Below are positions 1 through 12,900 of a stretch of 64,000 bases of DNA, in pieces (positions within the stretch are counted from its first letter, which is position 1; every line of letters starts with the position of its first letter). The DNA lies in the NCBI GenBank assembly GCA_964036275.1, contig CAXIWQ010000432.1, positions 1 to 64,000 on the forward strand, read 5' to 3'. The DNA is from Litoditis marina. Taxonomy: Eukaryota; Nematoda; Chromadorea; Rhabditida; Rhabditidae. A model generated the notes under the pieces. The model searched no databases, had not been told where the DNA came from, and was given only the letters and a program-made list of their open reading frames with translations. A program made the translations under genes and the position numbers.

Positions 1-3000
1 TCTTCATTTGTCAGTTTGTTATGTTCTCTTACGTCCCACGTTTTTCATCAATTGAAATACAGCTGCGAATATCGTATTTTTGTCAGAAAAATCTAAATTA
101 TACTCGATTTCATTTCAATGCTTCATACTACAGTAATCTCTCTTTATTTATCAGTTTGTTATGTTCTGTCATGTTCCACGTTTTTCATCAACTAAAATAC
201 AGCTGTAAACATCGTAATTCTGCAAGAAAAGTCGAAATTATACTTGATTTTATTTCTATGTTTCATACTACAGTAATCTCTCTTCATTTATCAGTTTGTT
301 ATGTTCTGTCATGTTCCACGTATTTCATCAACCAAAATACAGCTGTAAACATCATAATTTTGCAAGAAAAGTCGAAATTATACTTGATTTCATTTCTATG
401 CTTCATACTACAGTAATATCTCTTTATATATCAGTTTGTTATGTTCTGTCATGTTCCACGTTTTTCATCAACCAAAATACAGCTGTAAACATCATAATTT
501 TGCAAGAAAAGTCGAAATTATACTTGATTTCATTTCTATGCTTCATACTACAGTAATATCTCTTTATATATCAGTTTGTTATGTTCTGTCATGTTCCACG
601 TTTTTCATCAACCAAAATACAGCTGTAAACATTGTAATTTTGCGAGAAAAGTCGAAATTATACTCGATTTAATTTCAATGCTTCACATTAAAGTAATCTC
701 TCTTTATTTATCAGTTTGTTATATTCTTTCATGTTCCACGTTTTTCATCAACTAAAATACAGCTGTAAACATCATAATTTTGCAAGAAAAGTCGAAATTA
801 TACTTGATTTCATTTCTATGTTTCATACTACAGTAATATCTCTTTATATATCAGTTTGTTATGTTCTGTCATGTTCCACGTTTTTCATCAACTAAAATAC
901 AGCTGTAAACATCATAATTTTGCAAGAAAAGTCGAAATTATACTTGATTTCATTTCTATGCTTCACACTACAGTAATCTCTCTTTATTTATCAGTTTGTT
1001 ATGTTCTGTCATGTTCCACGTTTTTCATCAACTAAAATACAGCTGTAAACATCATAATTTTGCAAGAAAAGTCGAAATTATACTTGATTTCATTTCTATG
1101 CTTCACACTACAGTAATCTCTCTTTATTTATCAGTTTGTTATGTTCTGTCATGTTCCACGTTTTTCATCAACCAAAATACAGCTGTAAACATCATAATTT
1201 TGCAAGAAAAGTCGAAATTATACTTGATTTTATTTCTATGTTTCATACTACAGTAATCTCTCTTTATTTATCAGTTTGTTATGTTCTGTCATGTTCCACG
1301 TTTTTCATCAACCAAAATACAGCTGTAAACATCATAATTTTGCAAGAAAAGTCGAAATTATACTTGATTTCATTTCTATGTTTCATACTACAGTAATCTC
1401 TCTTTATTTATCAGTTTGTTATGTTCTGTCATGTTCCACGTTTTTCATCAACTAAAATACAGCTGTAAACATCATAATTTTGCAAGAAAAGTTGAAATTA
1501 TACTTGATTTCATTTCTATGCTCTTCACTACAGTAACCTTTCTTCATCTGTCATGTTCCACGTTTTTCATCAACCAAAATACAGCTGTAAACATTGTAAT
1601 TTTGCGAGAAAAGTCGAAATTATACTTGATTTCGTTTCTATGCTTCATACTACAGTAATATCTCTTTATTTATCAGTATGTTCTGTCATGTTCCACGTTT
1701 TTCATCAACTAAAATACAGCTGTAAACATCGTAGTTTTGCAAGAAAAGTCGAAATTATACTCGATTTCATTTCTATGCTCTTCACTACAGTAACCTTTCT
1801 TCATCTGTCATGTTCCACGTTTCTCATCAACTAAAATACAGCTGTAAACATCGTAGTTTTGCAAGAAAAGTCGAAATTATACTCGATTTCATTTCTATGC
1901 TCTTCACTACAGTAACCTTTCTTCATCTGTCATGTTCCACGTTTCTCATCAACTAAAATACAGCTGTAAACATCGTAGTTTTTGCAAGAAAAGTCGAAAT
2001 TATACTCGATTTCATTTCTATGCTCTTCACTACAGTAACCTTTCTTCATCTGTCATGTTCCACGTTTTTCATCAACCAAAATACAGCTGTAAACATTGTA
2101 ATTTTGCAAGAAAAGTCGAAATTATACTCGATTTCATTTCTATGCTCTTCACTACAGTAACCTTTCTTCATCTGTCATGTTCCACGTTTTTCATCAACCA
2201 AAATACAGCTGTAAACATTGTAATTTTGCAAGAAAAAATACAGCTGTGAACATTGTAATTTTGCAAGAGTATTCGAAATTATACTCGATTGCATTTCTAA
2301 GCTTCCCAATACAGTAATCTGTCATTATTCATCGGTTTCTTATGTTTCTCACGTTTCACGTTTTTCATCAACTAAGTTACAACTGTAAATATCGTACTCA
2401 TGTTCACGTTTTTCATCAACCAAAATACACATGTAAACATCGTAATTTTGCAAGAATAGTCGAAATTAGACTCGATTTCATTTCTATGCTTCACAATACA
2501 GTAATCTCTCTCCATTTGTCAGTTCGTTGTATTCTCTCATGTTCCACGTTTTTTCATCAACCAAAATACAGCTGTAAACATTGTAAATTTGCAAGAGTAT
2601 TCGAAATTATAATCGATTTCATTTCTATGCTTCACAATACAGTAATCTCTCTCCATTTATCAGTTTGTAGTATTCTCTCATGTTCCACGTTTTTCATCAA
2701 TCAAAATACAGCTGTAAACATCGTAATTTTGCAAGAATAGTCGAAATTAGACTCGATTTCATTTCTATGCTTCACAATACAGTAATCTCTCTCCGTTTGT
2801 CAGTTCGTTGTATTCTCTCATGTTCCACGTTTTTTCATCAACCAAAATACAGCTGTAAACATTGTAAATTTGCAAGAGTATTCGAAATTATAATCGATTT
2901 CATTTCTATGCTTCACAATACAGTAATCTCTCTCCATTTATCAGTTTGTAGTATTCTCTCATGTTCCACGTTTTTCATCAATCAAAATACAGCTGTAAAC

Positions 3001-3720
3001 ATCGTAATTTTGCAAGAATAGTCGAAATTAGACTCGATTTCATTTCTATGCTTCACAATACAGTAATCTCTCTCCGTTTGTCAGTTTGTTGTATTCTCTC
3101 ATGTTCCATGTTTTTCATCAACCAAAATACAGCTGTAAACATTGTAATTTTGCAAGAGTATTCGAAATTATAATCGATTTCATTTCTATGCTTCACAATA
3201 CAGTAATCTCTCTTCATTTATCAGTTTGTAGTATTCTCTCATGTTCCACGTTTTTCATCAACCAAAATACAGCTGTAAACATTGTAATTTTGCAAGAGTA
3301 TTCGAAATTATAATCGATTTCATTTCTATGCTTCACAATACAGTAATCTCTCTCCATTTATCAGTTTGTAGTATTCTCTCATGTTCCACGTTTTTCATCA
3401 ACCAAAATACAGCTGTAAACATTGTAATTTTGCAAGAGTATTCGAAATTATAATCGATTTCATTTCTATGCTTCACAATACAGTAATCTCTCTTCATTTA
3501 TCAGTTTGTAGTATTCTCTCATGTTCCACGTTTTTCATCAACCAAAATACAGCTGTAAACAACGTAATTTTGCAAGAGTATTCGAAATTATACTCGATTT
3601 CATTTCTAAGCTTCCCAATACAGTAATCTGTCATTATTCATCGGTTTCTTATGTTTCTCACGTTTCACGTTTTTCATCAACTAAGTTACAACTGTAAATA
3701 TCGTAATTTGGCAATAAATG
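1..3720 (+). repeat. 140-bp intronic satellite (S1) of copy A
   Basis: Tandem repeats of about 140 bp fill the intron ahead of the exon at 3902. Each monomer contains recognisable blocks such as CTACAGTAATCTCTC, TTATCAGTTTGTT, ATGTTCCACG and AAAATACAGCTGTAAAC. There are three zones: a 140-bp form to about 1530, a shortened 122-bp form at about 1530-2230 that has lost the TTATCAGTTTGTT block, and a 140-bp form arranged partly as 280-bp dimers at 2400-3640. The last copies decay into single-copy intron sequence. The + strand is open over about two monomers at a time, but 140 is not a multiple of three, so these frames do not encode a repeated protein. Confidence 0.95.
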
Positions 3721-3901
3721 TCCGAATTATAGTCTAATATTTCTCCAGTAAACTTTCTCTCTAATTTATTTGTTGTGTTTAGTAATTACTCATGTTTAAT
3801 ATCGATCAAAATACGAATATTAATATCGTAGATGTATTTAAAAAGTCAAAACTATTGTTTACGTTAAAAACCAATAATTATTTCAATATCCCATATTTCA
3901 G

Positions 3902-6900
3902 CTGCTATTCGATCTGGCCAATTGTATTGAGAAGAACCACCCACTTTCCAAAGTCTACAAACGAATGGACCAAGTTGTGAAGAGGGAATCTGCTCAAGGT
4001 TTCGACGAAACACGAATGATGATGCGGATTTGTGACAAGAGGGATGTCGATACCACCAAACTTCCCGCTCATGAGAAAGTCTACCGCCAGGAGTTGGGAC
4101 AAGACTTCGTTTCGCTCTTTTTTACGTGTGATGTCAACCAGAGAGTACTTCCGAAGGGCCTCAACATCTACTACAAGAAGAAAAAGGAGAACATTCCACG
4201 ACCAATATTCTCCTATCTTCGAATTGTGGATTCTCTATGCTATCCTATCATTTACCCCTATGGAGATGGTGATTGGACCAGTGGCCAGTTTCTACGCGAT
4301 GAGCAGATGACTCAGGTTTGTATTCTGGAATAAGATTAATTGAAATCTTTCAATCGACCTATCTTGAAGTAGGGTAAATGTTTTTGAAAGATGTAATTAA
4401 CAAAAATATAAAAAGTGATTGTTTTAATGTTTTGTAGTTTGATCACTTTGTGTCTCAAGTGGAAACTAAATTTCTGCTGTGTAAATAGTACTGTTAATGG
4501 TGAAAATGTGATTATTATGAATTTCATTATGAAAAATGATTTTTCTCAGGAAGATCGAATCCGTGGTTATATTGATTGGATGAAGGACGAAGATGAAATC
4601 GATATTGAGAAGGAATGGGATTCAGATAATTCTTCAGTTATGATCGCTGGAAAACCCGATGAATAGTAAGTTTGAAATGATGAGCCCTAATTAATGATTT
4701 GAACTTTGCAATAATAGACTGCTCACGTTATTTATGAATAAAAAAAGTTCAGAATTCAGAGAGAACAAATTATATGTACTCGATTGTAAACTTTTTTCTT
4801 GAACAACAGTTTTTTAAATGAGTTGTACTATTTTTCGCGTATCGAACGATATATACTAATGATTCAGAACGGTGTGTATTTCAGTTTGGAAGATGACTCG
4901 AGTTCTTATGAATCTGATACAAGTGAATCTGGGCCTTCGACTTCACGTATTCCTCTGGTGAAAACCCCTTCACGTCGATTCCGAAGAATTGTTTGTAGTG
5001 ACTCTGAGGATGAAGAATCCGAACAGGAAATGGTGAGCTATTGCTTCATCATAATGATCGTTTCAAAAATGTTCAATTCGAAAAATTAACGCAAGTACCA
5101 TTTTTTACTTTTTTCTGTTTGGAATTAGAACAATCACGTGAAGTTTATAATTTAGTAACTCTCTGATAAGTTAAACTAATTTTATCGAATACAGGTCTTT
5201 GATGAGCCAGTTGGTCAAAGTATTCGGAGGCGAATGATTACTCGAAATGGGGAGGAGTATCCCGAAATCGTTCCTGTCGAGGACATCCCTTTGGTGAATA
5301 ATTTTCACAGTGATGACAGTGGAGAAGAAGAGTTGGAAAATAATGGAAGAGAGGTTTGTTTTAAACAATTATGAGTTATATAAAGAGAGTGATAAAATTT
5401 TTGTTGTAGTTTGATCACAAAATACGTCGTATATCTCAAATAGTGACTAAAATAAACGGGTTCAGACTACAATCATTGCAAAAAATGAGGTCCACTGTAA
5501 CATGTTCGTGTAGGTATAATCACGAATGCTCACATAACAACTTGTCCCATTGACATTATTGTATTCATTCAGGAGTTCGTCGTTGAAGGGGCTACACAAG
5601 ATTCAGACGCAGCTGAATTCTATCGAGAACTAGATGAACAGGATGAAAGGAGAGAGATTCAAGTGGGTTTGAATTTGTATTCAGACAAAAAGTATAATAT
5701 TTCGTATGGTGTACAGACAGATTATCTCTATATCAGCTTTTCAATTTTCTGTAAGATTACTGTATATTATATAAAAATTTTCGTTTGAGATTTAGAAACT
5801 TTAAAAACATAATTTATAATTTTCTTTTCTAATTTCTCATGTATTGATAGTTATTTTGAGAGGTGCAGTTATATTATAACTGCATTCAGGGAAATGTCGA
5901 TGAACCCGAGAATATGGATATCGAAACAAATGAAGAGATGGAAGAAACGGGTTCTCCTGAACCGAGTGAAGTGAGCAAATTTTCCTGTTTTGAACGACAT
6001 TAAACTACAACTCAAACGTGTGTTCTATTTTTCTCCCAATACAAGTACTTTTACTTTTATTTACAGGCTGACTCAGAAGAAATTGCATCTGAAACAGCAC
6101 CCTCTGAAGACTTCGAACGTTTAGAAAGGAAGGTGCGTTATTTGAACGAAAAAGAAGTGTTAAATGAGTATATGGAAATAAAATTAAGTTTGTGAGATAT
6201 TAGGAGTGAATATTAGTTTTACAACCAAATAGATAATTCAATTAAATAAATTACTATTTCTGGTTTTTGAATCAATTTCAAAGTGATAATTTCAGTCACG
6301 TCGAACGTATGCGAGTTTACGTGAGAAGCTGCTGTACGCTAATCAACGTCGTCGCCGGTTTCGGAATCGAGTAACTGCCGTCCGAAGATTGGGTCAACAG
6401 TACGTCATCGACGTGTATTCTCGTGTCAAACAGAAAGAGGAGGGATTCATAGAGGGAAAACACACAACTACTCTACACAGCAATAAGTGAGTTACAGATT
6501 GTTATGTGTCAGATCTTCTTATAATAGCGAATGTACTTATACTAATTAGGTTTCATCTACTTAGTCAATTATTGGACAATTATAGTTGTACACAGCAGTA
6601 ATTTTATACTACAGTAATATCTTCCTAATAATACAATTTTCTTGATTTTTCATTTCCCCTTGTTATTTAACCACTTTTTGTTTTGTTTTAAATGATGAAG
6701 GTGATAACTATATAAAACACATTGTGCTTAGTTTTTCAAATAGTTTGGTTTTCAGACGAGCCATTTTGGAATCTGTCCAAAGAGCCGTTCGGAGACGGGA
6801 TGCCAACCGACTGGTTGGAAGTGTGACCGTCGTTCCGCCTTCTGTACCCGGTGCCCCTCGATACCAGAGAGGGAAGTTCGAGGATTCCGTCACCGTCGCA

Positions 6901-9900
6901 AACAAGAAGGGGAAGCCGCACGCATTCTTCACGTTCACTGCCTCTCCGGATTGGGCAGAAGTGAAGGTAAGATATTGAAAAGTGAACAGTTAAATCCTGA
7001 CTAATACTTGAGTGTTTGTTTTAATGAAGAGTATAAATAAATTACAGAGTTATAAAATATTTTTGCAAATTATACTTGAAATGTAAAAAAAGTTCATCAT
7101 GACTGTTGATTTGTAGCTATTTTAGTATTTTAAAGGATATTTATTTAAATAAATTGTTGTTCCGAATATCTTTCACTCACAAAATATGTTTTCAGGAGAA
7201 CATCCCGAAAGGTGACAGCTGGGCGGATCATCCATTCGTCATTGCCGAAATCTTCAAAAAGAAGGCTACATTATTCCTGAATGATGTGTTGGGCAAGCCG
7301 AAGAAAAAAGGAGGAAAAGGCAAACGACATCCAGGTTTGTTGAAAAAATTGATCACATTCTGAGAAGGAATCAGAAACAGCCGAAAAATAGGTAAAAACT
7401 GTCAAGTTAGGGGTTTTGTAAAAAGATGGTTACTGTAGTGAGGAACATAAAAATGCGGTCGACAATGATTTGGCTCTTTCTAAAATCTGTTAGTAAAACG
7501 TATCAGAGAGAGGATTACTGTAGTGAGGAATATGAAAATACATTCGACTATAATTTTACTTTTTGCAAATTTAATTAAAAGAGAAAAAGTTATTGTATCG
7601 AAATACAAAGGTAGAAAAGGTTATTGTATCAAAATACGAAATACAGTGTTGTTCACAGTGAATATTTAAAACACATCTAATACATTCTTGTGATTTATTC
7701 TATAAATGTTCCATTTCAGGTCGGTTTGGCGAGGTGCTGTGGTATGTCTACAGTATAGAGTTTCAACAAAGAGGCATGCCACATATGCACCTGATCGTCT
7801 GTTACAAGAACGGAATCAACACTCCATTGGAAGTTGATGAGATGGTCCAGGCCTACCTTCCGAAGGTCCCTTCCCCCGAAGATCCAAACTATGAAGAACA
7901 GAGGAAGCTTCGAGAGTTGGTGGAACGCTATATGGTCCACAGACCCTGTGAGGGGGATCCGGAGGCGTACTGCAATAGGGACAAGAAACCGTACTGGAAG
8001 TTGTGTTCCAAGAAGTTCCCGAAGAAGAACTCCGAAGTCACCGAGATGGGAGACCGCGATTACCCGCAGTACAGAAGACCAGCTGATGGAGAAGTGGCCA
8101 TTAAATTAGTTCACAGAGGTTAGTATCCAAATTCAATGAACATTGTTATAAAAGGTGTAATAATGCTTTTTCTGGTTTGAATGTTTTTCAAAGTTTTGAT
8201 TGTTTTCTATTTGCTCCGTTCGAAATGTCATATTTCAAAAGGTAACTTATCATTTTCACCATTTTGTTCTGTTTTGTTACTGTGAACCTCCATGTATTCC
8301 AGATGGCCGGATGGTCGAAGTGGAGGCAGACAATCGTTATATTGTCCCCTACAACAAGGAGCTTCTGTCTAAGTTCCAGTGCCACATCAATATCGAGATC
8401 GTGAGCCACATCAAGGTCCTCAAATATCTCTACAAATACATATACAAGGTGAGTTGTAAACAATAATTATTCCAAATTTTAGATGAAATAAAATGAGATG
8501 TGTAACGAGGTAATAATGAGAGTATGAAAATAATAGTCTGGGTTGTAGTTTGGTCTATACTATAATTTGTAGTTTGATCTCAACTCAAATTGTTTTATGT
8601 TTCTCTAGATAAATAGAAAAGTGTTAATTGTATGAAATCATGCTGAAACGTAGTTTCATCTCAAAATTGTATTGTAGTCTCCTACCTTATATGTTAATTT
8701 GTAGTTTGATCTGAAATTTTCGTTTTCCAAATACTTCATTCTCAGGGATTTGACCGTGTGCTGCTCGAATGTATCGAGAACGTCGGAATCAACAATGGAA
8801 CCCCGTTCGGCGTGGTTGGCCAGATGACGCAATCTGGGCACCTTCTGCACCCGGAAGGAGTGAAGATCCCACCGGGAGTGGCGGCAGTGAGTTTTTTTTT
8901 AACTTATTGAAAAGAAATCATAGTATTTCTTCGTTTTTCTCACTTGTATACCTATGAATCAAATGATTTTTGTTCCAACTTCTCCGAATTCCAGAGTTTC
9001 TTTTCATTCTTATTTACCTATGAATCAAACGATTTTCGCTCAAACTTTTCTGTATTTTGTATTAATTAAATAATTAATTTTCTTTCAATTTTCAGCAGCG
9101 AGAGGAGCAAGCCAAGCTACTGCTCAAACGATCCGGAGTTCCTATGTGAGTTTTGTATTTTATTATTGTTTTTCCTTGGACTAATTTTTTCAAATTAACA
9201 AATTACTACATACTTACTTTTTGATGTAAATTTATATTTTAAACCTACATTTTTGTTACTATTTCTTTTTTCTTGAAAAGTCATCTAAAAACTGTATTGT
9301 TTTAGTTGAAATTAATAATCTTAGTTTGTAAGCAACTAAAACTTCTTTTTTAAGTTTCAATGTTTTGTAAAATTTCAGCCACGATGAGAATGGCAAGCCG
9401 ACCCTCGTGTATAACGAGGTCCACTTCATTCAAGATCTTCGAGCGATGACGTCAATTGAAGCAGCGTGGGAGACGAGTGGCTATGAGAGATGTGGAAGTT
9501 CCCATACAGTAACCACACTGTACGTCCACAAACCGGATGAGGAACCGGTCAACTACGCTCCGGACCAGCTAGAAGACGTTATCCGGGACATTGAGAGGAG
9601 AGACGTGGATTCCCGTCTCAAAGCGTGGTTCCATCTGAACTCGGATCTTGGACCGAATGGAGATCTGGCTCGAAGTCTGACCTACGATGAGATTCCGAAG
9701 TACTTCATCTACAAGAAGGGCAAGTGGACCAAGCGGAGATTAAACTATAGTGAGCACGTGATCGGAAGAGTGAAGCCCGTTCAACCTCGATTCCTAGAAC
9801 AGTTCGCCATTAGATTGCTATGTCTGAATCAGAAGGGACCCCAATCGTTCTCCGAACTGCGAACTGTGGATGGAGAGGAGTACGACGACTTCGTATCAGC

Positions 9901-12900
9901 CGCAAAGGTCAGTTGATTTTTTGAGTTAGAAAAAAGGTTTTAAAAAGATTGGATAAAAATTGTAAACACTGATTTTTGCTGTGTGACTATAGAAAATATA
10001 AGAATAACCTTAATATTTTGTAACTGTACACATCAACTATGATGTTCTCACTCAAATGAGTAAATTTAAACAATGATTGGTTACTGTAACTTTATTTCTG
10101 CTGTGTGTTTGTGAAAATAATCAAAATACGTTCGATATTGTGTTCTAAGTGAAGTTCATGAATCATGTTTATATCATGAATTTGTACTTATTTTACAGGC
10201 ACTTCGTTTGATGAACAATGAGCTGGAGTACCACTTTGCGATGGTAGAAGCAGAGGACTTGGAGAAGCCGACTGTCCTCAGAAGATTGTTCATCTCTATT
10301 CTACTGTTTTGCCATCCTGCCAATCCCAGGGAGCTGTGGGACATGCACAAGGTAAGTGATTGAAAGGCTATATATTGGTTCAGTATAATAATGCAAGAAG
10401 TAGTTGAGAAGAGAAGTATGGTACAAAATTTCTGCTGTGTATCTTCATCACTTTTTGTCTCTTCGAACGAGTATTATTTTAAATATCTATGCGAACAGTT
10501 TTTGTATATTATTGAGAATAATCGTATTAAGTTTTACTTTATACTTAAATTTGAACAAAATTATGTTTTTCAGCAGTTCATGTATCAGAATGACCTGTGG
10601 TCACCGGCTGTCAATGAGGCGTATGCGTTGTACCACATTCGAAGTGGTCTACGCGCTCATGAGATGGAACTGTCGGACTTTGATCTTCCAGGTAAATCTT
10701 ATTATAATGTTGGTACAATTCTGTTTTAGTTTTAAGAGGTTTTTTTTTCATTCTGAGTGAAATATGGAGTTATGAAATTAAATTTGACAAGAAAAGTAAA
10801 GTTGGTAACATTAAATCAACTTGATTATGAAGTTCATCAACTGTATTAGTGTCATCCATTTCGTGTAGAAACTGTCGAATGTTGATCTTCCATGAATGAA
10901 ACATTCATATAAAAATACTTCAGGAGTCAACGAGAATCTCCTGCCAGCTCTGAAGAACAGAGTTGATGATCTGATGGGTGAATCATTTTCAATCAGTGAA
11001 AGTGCGCAGAAAGGCAACATTTTATATGAAGTTAGTTTTGAAACAATAATCCAACTTTATGACTAGAACTTTATTATAACAGTACTATTTTCATAGATTT
11101 CAGTTTAAAAGTAAGAAATCTACAATATATCGGTGTTTAAATGTGTTTACGGAATTGTATTCTCATTATAGTGTTAGTTCTCAGAATACTGACTAAAATG
11201 AACAGCATTTCCTGTTCTTTCAAAATACTTTCCAAAATATTGTATCTCAAACTTTCTGCTGTGTTTCACATTGATTCACGACTCTTCAGATGATGTCTGA
11301 TGAGCAAAAGACTGTCATTGACCGAATTCTACGTGCAGCCTCGGACCGGACCGGGCCGAACACGTTCTTCATTGAGGGAGCTGGAGGAACGGGCAAAACA
11401 TTCGTTTATGAGTGTCTCTTCCACCTTCTACAGGGAGAAAGAATGAAGGTGATTTTACAACTATCCAAACATTGTACAATATGCCGAGGTTTATCAACAG
11501 TGGAACATGGAAAATATCTTCATTTTGTTGATGTTTTTTGTTGAACTTTTCAAAAGTTTTTCTTCAAGTTATAGTATAACATATATAGTCTGTTCCACCC
11601 ACTCATAACCTTCTACAGTAATCTGCTATCTCTTCCAGGTCAAAGTTTACTATATTAGCGTATCCAGAAATCCTCAAAATCTTCATAGTGTCTTCTGCAT
11701 GTTTACTACTACTAACTCTGAAAATTTGAAACCAAAGTAATGACTTTTTCATCAGAAAACACCCCCTTGAATAATTGACGGATTACTGTAGGAGTACATC
11801 GATTGGTGAAACAGACTATATGACTGTTGCAGGTCATTTCCTGTGCGCACACTGGAGTGGCGGCGAATCTTCTCATCAATGGACAGACAGCACATCGAGC
11901 GTTTGGTTTGCCATTGAAGATGGAAGAAAACGCTAGATCTCACATAGATGTGGGAAGCGCCAAAGGTATGTTCTAATTGTTATTCTACGCTTATTATTAT
12001 TTCATAAAAACTGAGGTTAAACGTCAACTTGTAATCAATTGTTTCTAATTAGGGATACTGTAATGATGTACGTAAGTATGGTTCCAACTATAAACATATA
12101 AATAAACTCGACTAAATGTTATGTGAAAAAGAAAGTACCTTTTTTTATCCAAATATTGGTTAATGTAAAAAATGAACAAGTGGAATTAATAAATCATAGC
12201 AATAGGGTTACTGTAATGAGGGACGTAGAAATAATTTAGATTGTCAATATATAAATATGAACCCAACTATGTGTAAATAAATTGGTAAATACTTTTTTGA
12301 ACAATGAACCCAACTATGTGTAAATAAATTGGTAAATACTTTTTTGTCAGCTTCATATTAGTTGTTATAAATTATGAACGAATGAAATCAACAAATCTCG
12401 GGAATTGGGTTACTGTAATGAGCAACGTAGGAGTGATTTTGACTATGAACATTGAAACGAATTCAACTATATGTTAAGTAAATTAATAAACATCTTTTCT
12501 CGACTCTATGATAGTTCAAACAAAATATGGACGAGTGTACGGACTTAATTATGAAAACAGGATTACTGTAATGAGGATCGTGAGAATAATTTAGACTATA
12601 AACGTGAACATAATTTTAAACAAATGTTAAACAAGTTGCAAATGTTTTTCATCACATGTTTATGTTACTTGTTGTTAAACGTATAGTCATGTAATGAGTG
12701 ACTCATGAAATCAGGGTTACTGTAATGAGCATCATAAAAATGGATTCGACTATAAAACAAATTTTGAGGTTTATTAAAATTGTCTATTTTAGCGGACGAG
12801 TTACGATCTGTGTCAGCCGTGATTTGGGACGAGGCCACGATGACTGATCGTCGTGCACTCGACGCTGTCGATGGATTTCTCCGGTTTCTCCATGATGACT

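Noticed and set aside
21..3626. Series of overlapping + strand open frames of 60-130 codons starting MFHVFHQ or MLCSVMFHV, also at 29878-33740 and 62442-63785
   Set aside because: They follow the 140-bp satellite monomers, shift frame from monomer to monomer and lie in an intron whose flanking exons join in phase. No protein family is recognisable.
1..3720. CRISPR-like regular repeats
   Set aside because: The repeat has no unique spacers; whole 140-bp units are repeated, and the setting is a eukaryotic intron.
6708..6938. Minus-strand open frames opposite Rep exons (6708-6938, 36881-37111, 38031-38429, 14385-14738)
   Set aside because: Shadows of conserved coding exons on the + strand; they have no splice context or family match of their own.
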